Part shown: positions 9,830-20,345 of the stretch, piece by piece | Position numbering within the stretch: the stretch's first letter is position 1 | Layout: every line of letters begins with the position of its first letter | From: Armatimonadota bacterium | GTDB lineage: Bacteria > Armatimonadota > UBA5829 > DTJY01 | Direction: 5' to 3' | Length of the DNA: 64,000 bases | Assembly (NCBI GenBank): GCA_029907255.1 | Contig: JARYMF010000003.1 | Coordinates: 128,061 to 192,060, forward strand | Translations under genes and position numbers: made by a program | The notes under the pieces: generated by a model | The model's input: only the letters and a program-made list of their open reading frames with translations | Told to the model about the DNA's origin: nothing | The model's database searches: none

Positions 9830-12417
9830 ATAATGCGTTAGTGAAAAAGCGCACTACAAAGACACGGAACACATATATAAAAACCCTCCTACTTTTGCAT
9901 CTAATAATACTTTTTACTGCCCCTTCACAAATGCTTGCTGCCATTGAAGCATTAGATATTGGCAGTGCCTCAAGAGTTGCTGAAATTATCAAATACCATC
10001 CAGGTTGGTCTGCACACGAAGCAGGTGGGGGGAGCCTTTCCATTATACAATCCGACTTGGTTCCTAGCGGCCGAACAATTAAAGTTGATATTCCTTACTC
10101 CGAGAGCGCCGCATTCCTTCGGTATACTCTTGAAAAGCCTGTAGAAGAGATATGGGTCGCATTTGCTATTCGAATTTTGAACGCAAGGCCAGATTGCGAT
10201 TGGGCAAGACCTTTCGCCTTGGTTGGTGATGACGGAAAGAATCTATTAGAGATGCGATTGCGTGAAACAAAGCTAGTAGAACTAGCAAGCCAACCACAAT
10301 CAAGCATCTACACAAGAACCCATCTTACGGGCTATCCATGGTGGCCAGGACAAAAATATCGGTATATCATTGGTTTCAGAAAAGGTGACGCAGGATTTGT
10401 AAGGTTTTATGTGGACAATGCCAAGATATACTGTCTTGACGGCGTAGACATGGGCGAAGGAATGATTTCCAGGGTTGAGATTGGCGGCTTTAGTACCATT
10501 GGAGTCAACCTGGGTGGGTCGCTGGAAATTGGAGATATACGAATTTCTACAAACCCAGAAGACTTAATCACCCAGATTCAACCAACTATTAATATTACTA
10601 ATAAAGTTCTATCCACGGTAAACTCTGACTGCTTCGGAATAAATACTTCACACCCAGGAATTGACTGGCCTGCTAAAGCTTTTGATTTAGAGCGAGCGCT
10701 TAAATTCAATACCTACCGATATGGATATCGGTGTACTGAGAAAGATTGGGATGGCGAAACGACATGGCAGGCGAACCCAAATCGTAACTATTGGTATGCG
10801 CGCGAAGGACGTGGAAATGCGAAATCATTTCTTTATTCAAGTTTTTACACCGCTTGCACGAAAGACCCCCTTTTTATTTGTATTTTGAACTGCATGGGGG
10901 AACGCGATTCCAGATGGGATGCTGAGCATGCAGTAGAGTGGGTGAGGTTTAACAACAACTACAAAAAACCTGATGGTGCAATTGGTCTTAGAGCCATTTA
11001 CGAAGCAGGCAACGAGGTTTCTCTCCCTCAATCTTTTACCGAAGGCTGGTGGTATGATGGCAAATCGTATATACAAATAGGGAGTGGTGTGGCGCTTTGG
11101 AATGCCAAACATGCTAAAGAGGTTTATCCGCGTGAAAATGGCATTCCCGATAGCCTTTCGAGCGAAGAAATGAACTTCAAGCTGGACTTCGGGCCCGGCA
11201 AGTATCTTTATTTAGGCTTTCGGTGGAAGTTCAATGAAATTATTTATGAACTTGCAAACATACCGAAAGAGAAGACAGCAGGAAGCATCAGGCTCAATTA
11301 TGAATATTGGGATGAAACCACACGGCAGTGGCGTAACTTCAACCAATGGGTGAATGGATGGGAAACTGATAGGCGTCCTCACTTCCTTGCTACCGGACAG
11401 CTGAATAGAATTACCTTCGATTGGCGCCGTCTAGAAGGCTGGGGTAAAAGGTCAATTCGAGAAGAAGCAGGCGATAACAACTCTTTGATTTCAGATGACC
11501 GCTTATATTACATAAGATTGAGCCTTCATTCGCATGGCACGCTTTTTGCAGAAGCTCCAGTAGAGAAATTCATACGTGTTTGCATGCCGGGCGAATCCTA
11601 TATTGACATATTAAAGCACTTTGCCCCGGTGCGCAAAGCTGGTGGCAAATTGTACGCATGGATTGGAATGGTTGGCAGTGTAGACTTTGAAAAAGCTCTT
11701 GCTGAAAATACTGATCTCTACGATGGAATAGTTTCTCATTTTTACACTAGCTACGACTGCGAACCCAATAAATCAGATGGCCCTGCGCATATCATGATTA
11801 ATGCAGGGCTTTGGATGCCGGAATTGGTAAGCAAGTATGCGGAATATTTGCGAAAGAAATTTCCAGGGAAGAAAATCGGCCTCACTGAATGGGACTTTTC
11901 AGGCGTTCATCCATCGCTATTAACTTGCCATATAAATGGACTTCGTGCCGCCATAACGCAATGCGAAATTTTAAAGGGTGGCTGGGATTTCGCAGCATAT
12001 CATACAGGCTTTTTCCCATATAAACTTGGGTATTCATATATGATTAATTCTTCCACTAATCCCAGGCTTCGGCCGACGGGGTTAGGGATTAAGCTTGTCC
12101 GTGATTGTGCGCTGAAATATGTACTTGATACGCAGTCGAATCATCCGTGGCTTTATGTCTGTGCTTTTCAGGGTGAGACCGAGAAGGACATAAGCCTGGT
12201 AGTAGTTAATCGGGCTGATTCAGACCTAACTGCTACGATAAACCTTCCAATCGAAGGATGTAGTTTCCGAATAAGGGATTTCAGCGGTTCTCCTTATGAA
12301 AATAATGAGGAGTCTTATGCGATTAAGTTTCGCTACCATCCTTCAATAGATGCAGGGCGTTCATTTACATATACTTTCCCTGCTTATTCTGTAACGGCTT
12401 TCGAAGCGAAAATATAG
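9826..12417 (+). CDS. Secreted clan GH-A-like glycosidase (GH39/GH51-like)
   Basis: 863 residues. The N-terminus has basic residues followed by a hydrophobic signal segment ending near residue 40. Residues about 45-240 look like a beta-sandwich (lectin-like) domain. A TIM-barrel part follows, with YEAGNEV carrying the probable acid/base E397 and IGLTEWDFS carrying the probable nucleophile E688; this Asn-Glu plus late Glu pair is typical of clan GH-A. An inserted beta-rich segment lies between them and a small beta domain ends the protein. It probably trims or releases the polysaccharide made by the upstream enzymes, as it is translationally coupled to the last glycosyltransferase. Family number and substrate are not certain. 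Confidence 0.65.
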   Translation: MNNALVKKRTTKTRNTYIKTLLLLHLIILFTAPSQMLAAIEALDIGSASRVAEIIKYHPGWSAHEAGGGSLSIIQSDLVPSGRTIKVDIPYSESAAFLRYTLEKPVEEIWVAFAIRILNARPDCDWARPFALVGDDGKNLLEMRLRETKLVELASQPQSSIYTRTHLTGYPWWPGQKYRYIIGFRKGDAGFVRFYVDNAKIYCLDGVDMGEGMISRVEIGGFSTIGVNLGGSLEIGDIRISTNPEDLITQIQPTINITNKVLSTVNSDCFGINTSHPGIDWPAKAFDLERALKFNTYRYGYRCTEKDWDGETTWQANPNRNYWYAREGRGNAKSFLYSSFYTACTKDPLFICILNCMGERDSRWDAEHAVEWVRFNNNYKKPDGAIGLRAIYEAGNEVSLPQSFTEGWWYDGKSYIQIGSGVALWNAKHAKEVYPRENGIPDSLSSEEMNFKLDFGPGKYLYLGFRWKFNEIIYELANIPKEKTAGSIRLNYEYWDETTRQWRNFNQWVNGWETDRRPHFLATGQLNRITFDWRRLEGWGKRSIREEAGDNNSLISDDRLYYIRLSLHSHGTLFAEAPVEKFIRVCMPGESYIDILKHFAPVRKAGGKLYAWIGMVGSVDFEKALAENTDLYDGIVSHFYTSYDCEPNKSDGPAHIMINAGLWMPELVSKYAEYLRKKFPGKKIGLTEWDFSGVHPSLLTCHINGLRAAITQCEILKGGWDFAAYHTGFFPYKLGYSYMINSSTNPRLRPTGLGIKLVRDCALKYVLDTQSNHPWLYVCAFQGETEKDISLVVVNRADSDLTATINLPIEGCSFRIRDFSGSPYENNEESYAIKFRYHPSIDAGRSFTYTFPAYSVTAFEAKI

Positions 12418-12433
12418 CGGATAATTAGACTCA

Positions 12434-12442
12434 TGATATAAT
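12434..12442 (+). promoter_or_regulatory. Extended -10 promoter before the DUF362 gene
   Basis: The sequence TGATATAAT is a perfect -10 box with an upstream TG. No good -35 box is placed 17 bases before it. It lies about 49 bases before the DUF362 start codon and may let that gene be expressed apart from the glycan operon. Confidence 0.5.
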
Positions 12443-12490
12443 TAGGTGCCATCCTTTTCAAAACACTAGCTTTTGTGGGAGGAAAAAATA

Positions 12491-13564
12491 ATGTCAACGG
12501 TTGCAGTATTGAGAACAAGTCCTGCTACGGTGCTTGATGACTATGAAAAGCTAATGCACCTAGCAGGTTATAAAGATTACTTATCAAGCCAAAACGATAC
12601 CCTGCTCAAGCTAAACTTGTCATGGACGAAATTCTTTCCCGCATGCTCAACGGCGCCTTGGCAGCTTGAGGGGGTAATTCGAACAATGCTTAACGATGGC
12701 TGGGATACCACGAAGTTAATCCCTGTGGAAAATAAAACTGTTGTTACTAATCCGCGACTTGGGGCGAAGAACAATAAATGGATTCCTGTGTTGAACAAAT
12801 ATGGGCTTAAGTTTGTGCCGCTGACTGACGTAGAATGGACTAAATACGAGTTCAAAACACCTTTGCTAATGCTGGACAAAATCTTCCCCAAAGGTATTGA
12901 AATACCAAAAATGTTCATTGGTAAAAACGTCCTTCATCTTCCCACTGTAAAGACGCACGGTCACAGCATAACTACAGGTGCGATTAAAAATGCGTTTGGT
13001 GGTCTTTTGAAAGAAGTTCGGCACTACGCGCATAAGTACATCCACGAAGTGCTTGTCGACCTACTGATAATGCAAAAAGAACTGCATCCAGGCGTTTTTG
13101 CTGTGATGGACGGCACCGTTTGTGGCGATGGCGCGGGGCCGCGAACAATGGAACCAAAAATACAAAATTTTATCTTAGCGAGCGGAGATTCAGTGGCTAT
13201 CGACGCAATAGCAGCAAAAATGATGGGATTTGAGCCCATGGAAATTCCATATATACGAATGGCTACTGAGATGGGACTAGGTTGCGGCAATCCAAGTGAG
13301 ATTAAGGTTGTTGGAGAGGATATATCAGGTGTTAATTTCGGATTTCGAACAAAGAAAAGCCTAGTTATCTTGGGGGACCAAATTATCAGAAAGGGGTGGC
13401 TGCAGCCATTAGAAAAGCTACTTTTACATTCACCGCTTGTGTTTTGGGCTCCTCTTGCGTCAACGATATACCATGATTGGTATTGGTATCCGACAAAGGG
13501 GAAAAAGGCTATTCGCGAGTTCATGGAAACTGAATGGGGCAAGTTGTTTGCAAGCTATTCTTAA
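12491..13564 (+). CDS. DUF362 family protein
   Basis: 357 residues from the ATG at 12491, which has GGGAGG 8 bases upstream; an in-frame TTG 18 bases earlier lies ahead of that site and is less likely. The protein matches the DUF362 pattern: an N-terminal LLKLNLSW segment, a middle VLHLPTVKTHG...GAIKNAFGG region, and AVMDGTVCGDGAGPR followed by SGDSVAIDAIAAKMMG. Family members are often annotated as iron-sulfur proteins, but no ferredoxin cysteine cluster is visible here. No signal peptide is seen. The biochemical role is unknown. Confidence 0.8.
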   Translation: MSTVAVLRTSPATVLDDYEKLMHLAGYKDYLSSQNDTLLKLNLSWTKFFPACSTAPWQLEGVIRTMLNDGWDTTKLIPVENKTVVTNPRLGAKNNKWIPVLNKYGLKFVPLTDVEWTKYEFKTPLLMLDKIFPKGIEIPKMFIGKNVLHLPTVKTHGHSITTGAIKNAFGGLLKEVRHYAHKYIHEVLVDLLIMQKELHPGVFAVMDGTVCGDGAGPRTMEPKIQNFILASGDSVAIDAIAAKMMGFEPMEIPYIRMATEMGLGCGNPSEIKVVGEDISGVNFGFRTKKSLVILGDQIIRKGWLQPLEKLLLHSPLVFWAPLASTIYHDWYWYPTKGKKAIREFMETEWGKLFASYS

Positions 13565-13566
13565 CA

Positions 13567-13613
13567 AACTAGCATATCTACTAGTTGACGGTAAGCAAGA
13601 TGCAAAATAAAAT
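13567..13613 (+). promoter_or_regulatory. Promoter with overlapping operator-like dyad
   Basis: A -35 box TTGACG (13585-13590) and a -10 box TAAAAT (13608-13613) are separated by 17 bases and point to the metallophosphoesterase gene. The inverted repeat AACTAG-N8-CTAGTT (13567-13586) ends inside the -35 box, so a bound protein would block RNA polymerase. The regulator is unknown. Confidence 0.55.
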
Positions 13614-13649
13614 GAAACAATAACTTTCAGCAAACTGTTGTAAGGTAGT

Positions 13650-16600
13650 ATGTTTAGAACTTGTCTGACTGTAAAAATGAGGAATACAAACGCCAAACTA
13701 GGGCTGGTGGCAGTCGTTATTTGTTTGATTCTCGCAAACAAGGTATTTGCGACAACATACGGCTGTGAGATTAATTACGCTTCCTTTGCACAGTTAAGGC
13801 TTTATATTAATAATCCAGCAAAAAAGATATCCTACCGATTTGTAGTTCCTCCGTCCCTCAACGGCAAGACCTTGTATGGAGTATACATTTATTCGACCGA
13901 TGGCAAGGGTAGCATCCCCATATGTCGCGTTGGTTTGCAAGCAGATATTGACGGTTTGCCGTCGGGATCTTGGCTTTCAACGGGACAAGTGCCGGTTACA
14001 ACCACATTTTTGCCAGCTGGGCGTGGAACTTTTGAACCTATTCAACTGCCGGGATACACATTATCAGCAGGAACAGCATACCATTTAGTAATATGTTATG
14101 AGTCAGGTGTCGCCAACAGCCAAAATTATGTGGCTTTTGCTTATGCTGCAGGCCATGATAAAGCTGACATGTCTGTTCTTACTGATTATGGGAACGGTTG
14201 GGTCATGCATAAGAATGCAGACCCAATATTTGCTCTAAATTTTGGACAAGGCCAATTTTATGGTCAAGTTTATACTAATTGTACAGACCAGCTTATATAC
14301 GGCAGTGGCTCTAACTCCGGCTTTGGTCAACAGTTCGTAGCCACTAATACTGCTATCATCAAGCGCATATCATTTCTTATGCGATTGGCAGGTAGTCCAA
14401 CAGCTTCTTGTCGCATAGTAATCAAAGACGTGCAGTCAGGCGAAGTTCTTGTAGATGAGGTATTTTGCACCCCTGCTGATTTTCCACGATCCAGTTCAAG
14501 GTTTTCAAACTGCTACTGGGTAGGCCATGATTTAACATCCCCAGTAACATTGACTGCAGGTCGAACTTACCGTATATGGTTATATGAAGATGGATATGGA
14601 GGGGATGCATATAATTGCTATAGAATAAGATGTTTCTCAACCACCTCAGAAACACTATCACCATTAACTTGGGGAGGCTCAACCTCCTGTTCAATTGCCA
14701 TAACAGGATGGGGTAATTTAACACATTTGCCTCGTGCTGATACTCCTTTTCGCTTGAATACAGCTTCTCTGGAAATCAACTATAGACATCTGACATGTGT
14801 TACGCCTACCTCCGCCACAATTGTAGTAAGTACAAATAGAACTTCAAACGTAACAGTAGAATATGGTGAAACAAACCAATATGGAATGACCGCAAACTCA
14901 TCAAATCTCTCACGCCATGAGATAGTATTGACTAGACTTCAAGCTGGAAAAAATTACCACTATAGATTGACATGCATTGATTCTAGCAATCCCAACAATT
15001 CAATAATTACTGAGGATTCTGAGTTCAGAATTCCACTTCCTGACGATACAATAACAGTTGACGTTATCGGCGACCTTCAACAATGCTCTAATAGTTATGC
15101 AATCGGTCAGGTAATAGGGAGACGTGGCGACATACTTTTAACAGCAGGCGACAATACGGAACTCGCACAATTTATACCCGGCGTCAACCCGACAAAAGAA
15201 GAAGCAAAGTTCGAATGGCAATTATTCCTTGGGCTGCTTAATCCTAGCTCTTGGTCACCGGCGCTTTATTTAACAACAGGCAACCATGATAATGTATCTG
15301 CAACAACCTGCGCTCAGGCTTGGCAGGAAGAACTGACACTGCCTACAAACGGTGCCTCTGAAATGTACTACTCCTTTGACTATGGACCTGCGCACTTTGT
15401 AGTTCTGGATTCTGCATCTATTGACCGAACAATCAGCAGCCAGCAGTTAGATTGGTTAAAGCAAGATTTAGGAAGTACAAACAAGCCTTGGAAGATTGCA
15501 GTAATTCACTATCTTATAAAGGGAATGAGCCCTTTAGAGGAAATACATAATTGGTGGGTTCTAAAAAATGCCGATACCTTGCATCAAATCTTTACTCAAT
15601 ATGGAGTTCGTCTTGTGTTGCAGGGCCATAGACATGTATACAACCGTTACGTAAAAGATGGAATATTCTATGTGATTAATTCGACAATGAGTTATGACCT
15701 TTCTTACGCCCCCTTTGGGTGGGAAACTCCCTACAGCGGCGTGGAGGAATTGGAGAATATCGATGGCGAATCAGGTACTATACCTGCATATATTAACTTC
15801 GCTGGCTCGACCCGCCTGGAGATATCACCTGAGCAACTTACCGTGAGCTTTATTGATGGAGCCGACAGAGTATTAGATAAGTTCTCGCTAGCGCCTAGCA
15901 ATTTTGATTTAATTTCTCCCGCAAATGAAGCAACTGTATCGTCAGCAACCCCAACTTTTTCATGGGCTCCTTCAATCGATGATGCTAGCGGATTAGTTGA
16001 ATACGAACTATGGATAGATAATCAACTATGTGTCGACAATATTCCACCCCAATGGACATATTGTATTCCATTTTCACCTCTAAGTGATGGAGCACATACT
16101 TGGTGCGTAATAGCCAGGAACCGAGCCGGTCTTAGCAGATTATCGGAGACTTTCACTGTAAATGTTAACGTTGGCTCCGAACCAGACATAACACCTCCAA
16201 CTAATCCAGTTAATGTTATTGTGTATTCTAGCTCAGATAGGGAGGAGATTCTTCAAAGCAACCATTGGTACAGCTTCCAAACACCCCTAATTATTTGGAA
16301 CGGTGCCACAGACGACAGTTCAGGCGTGGATGGCTATTATGTATATTTCGGTACAAATCCGAATGCAGAACCAGTTTTTTCTGGTACTTACTGCAGAGTG
16401 AACTGGTATGCTCCGACCACGCTAAGTTTGGATGGCTACTACTACCTAAGAATACGCACTGTTGATAATAGAGGCAACTTTTCTCCTGATGTCTTTGAAG
16501 GTTTCGTTTATTGGCTAGATGCCACTTCGCCAACGCAGCCTGGTATACCCTTGACAATTACTCCAACGCTCGATCCAACCCCGGTATGGCAATGGGCGCC

Positions 16601-17420
16601 TTCTGTGGATAATGCATCAGGCTTAGCAGGATACCGAATAGACGTAGTAGTTGAAAAATCAGGCTATTTTCGCGTATGCAACCTTTGGTTAGGAAATACC
16701 ACAATATGGGAGCAAACTGTTTCTTTGGAACCAGGTAATTACATGTGTAGAGTTCAAGCAATTGATAATGTTGGGAGAGCCAGTTTATACTCGGAATGGG
16801 GAAAAGTATTGATCTTGCCTGTTAATAGCATTGCTTGGGCTAAAACTTTAAAACCAGGCATAGGAGTTTCCCTGAGTGGCAAGGTTGTCACGGCTTCTTT
16901 TGCTGATTGTGTTTACATCGAAGAACCTAACCGTTGTTCAGGACTTCGCATAAACGGTTCGTTCCCGGTTGCAATTGGCGATGAAGTAAGTGTATCTGGT
17001 ACGACGTCTTTGACTGATACCGGCGAGTTTTGTATTTCCAATGCTAGTGTTTCGGTAACCTCTTCTGGTATTAACATTAGACCGATACTTATAAACCAAA
17101 GGAATATTGGGTACGGAATTCTTTCTAACAAGATAGCGTTGGGACCAAATGTTACGTCAATGCTGATGAAAGTTCATGGACGAGTAATAGGAATCCTTTC
17201 AGATGGCTTTTATTTGGATGATGGCTCTTTACTTGAAGCACCTAATGGTGCCTTTGGAATTAAGGTATCCACTTGCGACCTTGCGCCTGGCAGCTTCACG
17301 CCGCCTAATGTGGGCGACTATGTCATAGCAACTGGAATAGTATGCCATTATAAAACAGGCAGTAATGTTTACCCTTACATTAGGTGCCGAGTTCCTTCGG
17401 ATCTTGTAATATGCCGATAA
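13650..17420 (+). CDS. Secreted multidomain metallophosphoesterase, purple acid phosphatase-like
   Basis: 1256 residues. A signal peptide (hydrophobic GLVAVVICLILA, cleavage near FATT) is followed by two beta-domains with the choice-of-anchor type pattern, a fibronectin-like domain (about 370-470) as in purple acid phosphatases, and a calcineurin-like metallophosphoesterase domain. Its metal motifs are GDLQ, GDN, GNHD (N545-D547) and GHRH (H660, H662). Ig/FN3-like repeats containing FSWAPSIDDASG and WQWAPSVDNASG follow, then a C-terminal OB-like domain. It probably dephosphorylates organic phosphate or phosphorylated glycans outside the cytoplasm. The start has a TAAGG site; a later ATG at 13677 is possible. 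No anchor or sorting signal is seen. Confidence 0.8.
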   Translation: MFRTCLTVKMRNTNAKLGLVAVVICLILANKVFATTYGCEINYASFAQLRLYINNPAKKISYRFVVPPSLNGKTLYGVYIYSTDGKGSIPICRVGLQADIDGLPSGSWLSTGQVPVTTTFLPAGRGTFEPIQLPGYTLSAGTAYHLVICYESGVANSQNYVAFAYAAGHDKADMSVLTDYGNGWVMHKNADPIFALNFGQGQFYGQVYTNCTDQLIYGSGSNSGFGQQFVATNTAIIKRISFLMRLAGSPTASCRIVIKDVQSGEVLVDEVFCTPADFPRSSSRFSNCYWVGHDLTSPVTLTAGRTYRIWLYEDGYGGDAYNCYRIRCFSTTSETLSPLTWGGSTSCSIAITGWGNLTHLPRADTPFRLNTASLEINYRHLTCVTPTSATIVVSTNRTSNVTVEYGETNQYGMTANSSNLSRHEIVLTRLQAGKNYHYRLTCIDSSNPNNSIITEDSEFRIPLPDDTITVDVIGDLQQCSNSYAIGQVIGRRGDILLTAGDNTELAQFIPGVNPTKEEAKFEWQLFLGLLNPSSWSPALYLTTGNHDNVSATTCAQAWQEELTLPTNGASEMYYSFDYGPAHFVVLDSASIDRTISSQQLDWLKQDLGSTNKPWKIAVIHYLIKGMSPLEEIHNWWVLKNADTLHQIFTQYGVRLVLQGHRHVYNRYVKDGIFYVINSTMSYDLSYAPFGWETPYSGVEELENIDGESGTIPAYINFAGSTRLEISPEQLTVSFIDGADRVLDKFSLAPSNFDLISPANEATVSSATPTFSWAPSIDDASGLVEYELWIDNQLCVDNIPPQWTYCIPFSPLSDGAHTWCVIARNRAGLSRLSETFTVNVNVGSEPDITPPTNPVNVIVYSSSDREEILQSNHWYSFQTPLIIWNGATDDSSGVDGYYVYFGTNPNAEPVFSGTYCRVNWYAPTTLSLDGYYYLRIRTVDNRGNFSPDVFEGFVYWLDATSPTQPGIPLTITPTLDPTPVWQWAPSVDNASGLAGYRIDVVVEKSGYFRVCNLWLGNTTIWEQTVSLEPGNYMCRVQAIDNVGRASLYSEWGKVLILPVNSIAWAKTLKPGIGVSLSGKVVTASFADCVYIEEPNRCSGLRINGSFPVAIGDEVSVSGTTSLTDTGEFCISNASVSVTSSGINIRPILINQRNIGYGILSNKIALGPNVTSMLMKVHGRVIGILSDGFYLDDGSLLEAPNGAFGIKVSTCDLAPGSFTPPNVGDYVIATGIVCHYKTGSNVYPYIRCRVPSDLVICR

Positions 17421-17565
17421 GTGGTTGCTATAGTATTGTTGACTCTCAACATCCACACTTTTTCAGCACACGTCTTAAGCCTCCAACACACATCACCGAT
17501 AATAAGTATTGGAGCCATCTTCATAAGAAGGAGATGGCTTTTATGCTTGCAAGATTCATGAGAAC

Positions 17566-17594
17566 TTGTCGCCTAGATGACCCTGTGATATAAT
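17566..17594 (+). promoter_or_regulatory. Sigma-70 promoter of the histidine kinase gene
   Basis: TTGTCG and a perfect TATAAT are separated by 17 bases, with TG one base before the -10 box. Transcription would begin around 17601, giving a leader of about 20 bases before the kinase start codon at 17623. Confidence 0.75.
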
Positions 17595-17622
17595 TTGGCT
17601 GTAAGCCCCAAGGAAAAAAACA

Positions 17623-20316
17623 ATGTCTGACCCGGCACAAAAGCGCATTCAAGAAGTTTCCGCAATTTACGAGATTAGTCAAGCCATCAATAACCTCTCT
17701 ATAGACGAGCTTCTGAAGCTCATAACGGAGAAGGCCGCTGACGTTATGGATGCACAGGCATGCTCGTTGATGCTTAAAGACCCAAATAAAGACGAGCTGG
17801 TCATCAAAGCGAGCTATGGCTTGTCTGAGCAAATAGTTGAAGAAACTCGGGTTGCAATTGGAGAAGGCGTTGCTGGCAGAGTTGCGTTGACAGGCGAGCC
17901 TATGCTACTGACTAATCTTCAAAATGACCCTAGGTTTATCAATACGGACGTTGTACCACGGCCGGAAATTGCCTCTTCAATATGCGTGCCACTAAGAGAT
18001 GAGGGCTCAAATATACTAGGGGTGCTAAGCATCCGGCGAATTTCGCCAGCTAAAATGTTCACCGAAGAAGATGTCAAGCTGTTTAGCGTTTTTGCAAGCC
18101 AAGCAGCCCTCGCAATATCAAACTCCCATCTTTACGCCAGCCTAAAAGACAGGGTGCAGGAGCTTTCCGTTCTGCACGAAGCAAGTAAAGAGTTAAGTGG
18201 TGCATACAGCGTTGAAAATGCGGCGCATTCGCTAGCCCGTCTTGCAACGCAGATGATTGACGGTTCGTCTGCGATGGTACTTTTACACGAGCGTAGGCAT
18301 GGGGTCAGAATCCAAGCAGCATCTGGTGTAGCTGCCAAAATACAAAATACCATAGCAGAGACAATAGACGAAGGTTTCATTGCATGGATGCATGGTTTGC
18401 GTGAGCCAAAAACCATTTTGACCAAAAACAAGAACCGATGGCCAACGAGTTTATACCGACTGGCAGACGTGCTAAAACGCTCGTTCGCAAGGATTATAGC
18501 CATACCGCTAATTGCAGAGGGCAATGTAATAGGCTTACTTTTGCTTTGTAATAAAAAAGATAAGCAAATCGAGAAACAAAAAGTTCGCTTACTTTCAATA
18601 ATCTCCTCGCAGGCTGCAACAATCATTAAAAATACCACTAGATATAAAGAGCAGATTGAACAGAAAGCGCTTGAGCTAACCGCGTTGTACCAACTTTCAG
18701 AGCGCATAAGCACCGCTGCAAACCTAAAAGAAGCTTTGGATTCGATTCTTGACATAGTTCGCGATATAGTTTGGTATGACCAGGGTTATATATCAACGAT
18801 TGATTATGAAAAGAAAACAATGACCCTTCAGGCTTGGAGAGGTATTGATATCAAGCCTTCAGAAACAGAAGTTCCACTTGAAAAGGCGCCCTTAAGCAAG
18901 TGGACAATCAGCGAAAGGAAAGCTATTGTTGCTCCAGATATAAGCAAGGACAACCGTTTTAATAAGCCAGCTGTCTTTTCAGGAATAGTAAAATCACTCA
19001 TGTCAATTCCATTAATTGTCCAAGACGAAGTGGTTGGCGTGCTAAACATCGGTAGTCATGCGCCAAATCTTTATACTGAGGAAAGTGTTCGGATACTTTC
19101 GATTATCGCTTCTCAAGCAGCTGCTTTATATAAAGAGCTAGAGACGTCAAGTGCTCTTGCAAACTATACTGACAACATTCTTCGAAGTATTGCTGCAGGA
19201 GTTGTAACACTAGATAGCGACGGTAGAGTATTAACATGGAACAAAGCAGCTGAAGAGATCGTGGATATACCCGCAAATCAAGTGATTGGGAAACACTTTG
19301 CAGAGATCGTAAACAATATAGGTATTTCGGAAACCGATAAGGAACGAACGCTTTCTATTATTAAGAATGTATTTCGTTCGGGGCATGGATACCTTGGGCA
19401 CAAACTGGAATATCATCCAACCCAGGGAGATGCAGAAGTTATCTATATTAATATGAATATCACCCAGCTACGTGATCATACTGGCGAAGTCCTTGGGCTT
19501 GTTCTAATATTCGAAGATGTAACAAAAGAAATCGAAATGGAAAACGAAATGCGGCGCATTTCGGAGCTTGCAGCAGTAGGCCAGCTAGCTGCAACGATTG
19601 CCCATGAGCTCCGGAATCCTTTAAGCTCTATAAAGGGCGCCGCGCAATTCTTGCGAAAAGAATACGAGGATCATTCAGCCATAAAGGAATTTCTTGATAT
19701 TATAATCGATGAAGTCAATGTTTTGAGCAAGATTACAACCGAATTCTTAGACTTTGCTAGACCAACGAAGTTGAATTTGAAGGAAACAGATGTGAACGAT
19801 GTTGTATTTCGCACTCTTCAGTTCATGCAACTTGAAATCACAAAGCAAAATGTTCACGTTCGCCAAAACTTCAACTACAACCTGCCAAGAATTTGGGCAG
19901 ATGACAAGCAGCTTGAACAGGTATTGCGCAACATCATTTTGAATTCTCTTCAGGCAATGCCAGATGGCGGAAACTTGTATGTGGACACAGCCCAAGCAGA
20001 CAATGCAGTTCGAGTCATCATAACAGACACAGGCATTGGAATACCAAGCGATAAAATTGATAAAATTTTCGTTCCATTCTTTACAACGAAAACAAAGGGA
20101 ACAGGCTTGGGACTTTCGATAGTGCGCAAAATCGTAGAAAATCATGGCGGTACGGTACGGGTGCAGAGCGAAGTAGGAAAAGGAACAACTTTCGAGATAA
20201 CCTTGCCTATAAGGAGCGATAGAGCTAGAATTTTGTCTTCGGAGGTTGATACTATAACACAAAGAGAGGAAGCAGAGTTATTAAGACGCAGTCATCATCG
20301 GGAGATTCCCACGTAA
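17623..20316 (+). CDS. Multi-GAF, PAS sensor histidine kinase
   Basis: 897 residues with no transmembrane segment, so a cytoplasmic sensor. Three GAF domains (about 20-175, 190-340, 360-510) are followed by a PAS domain (about 525-640), a HisKA domain with phospho-acceptor H661 in AHELRNPL, and an HATPase_c domain with DTGIGIPSD and GTGLGLS nucleotide-binding motifs. This is an NtrB-like class of kinase. The gene starts after an AAGGA site and lies 29 bases before an NtrC-like regulator, its likely partner. The ligands of the GAF domains are unknown; no heme or bilin cysteine can be assigned from sequence alone. Confidence 0.88.
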   Translation: MSDPAQKRIQEVSAIYEISQAINNLSIDELLKLITEKAADVMDAQACSLMLKDPNKDELVIKASYGLSEQIVEETRVAIGEGVAGRVALTGEPMLLTNLQNDPRFINTDVVPRPEIASSICVPLRDEGSNILGVLSIRRISPAKMFTEEDVKLFSVFASQAALAISNSHLYASLKDRVQELSVLHEASKELSGAYSVENAAHSLARLATQMIDGSSAMVLLHERRHGVRIQAASGVAAKIQNTIAETIDEGFIAWMHGLREPKTILTKNKNRWPTSLYRLADVLKRSFARIIAIPLIAEGNVIGLLLLCNKKDKQIEKQKVRLLSIISSQAATIIKNTTRYKEQIEQKALELTALYQLSERISTAANLKEALDSILDIVRDIVWYDQGYISTIDYEKKTMTLQAWRGIDIKPSETEVPLEKAPLSKWTISERKAIVAPDISKDNRFNKPAVFSGIVKSLMSIPLIVQDEVVGVLNIGSHAPNLYTEESVRILSIIASQAAALYKELETSSALANYTDNILRSIAAGVVTLDSDGRVLTWNKAAEEIVDIPANQVIGKHFAEIVNNIGISETDKERTLSIIKNVFRSGHGYLGHKLEYHPTQGDAEVIYINMNITQLRDHTGEVLGLVLIFEDVTKEIEMENEMRRISELAAVGQLAATIAHELRNPLSSIKGAAQFLRKEYEDHSAIKEFLDIIIDEVNVLSKITTEFLDFARPTKLNLKETDVNDVVFRTLQFMQLEITKQNVHVRQNFNYNLPRIWADDKQLEQVLRNIILNSLQAMPDGGNLYVDTAQADNAVRVIITDTGIGIPSDKIDKIFVPFFTTKTKGTGLGLSIVRKIVENHGGTVRVQSEVGKGTTFEITLPIRSDRARILSSEVDTITQREEAELLRRSHHREIPT

Positions 20317-20345
20317 AGAACCCATCATTAATAGGAAGGAACGGT

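Noticed and set aside
13024-13542. 172-residue - strand open frame
   Set aside because: Antisense to the DUF362 gene; long only because of codon use on the opposite strand.
17384-17593. 69-residue + strand open frame after the metallophosphoesterase
   Set aside because: It overlaps the end of that gene in another frame, has a mixed composition and spans the promoter of the kinase gene.
18132-18755. 207-residue - strand open frame
   Set aside because: It lies entirely antisense to the GAF domains of the kinase and has no ribosome site or recognisable domain.
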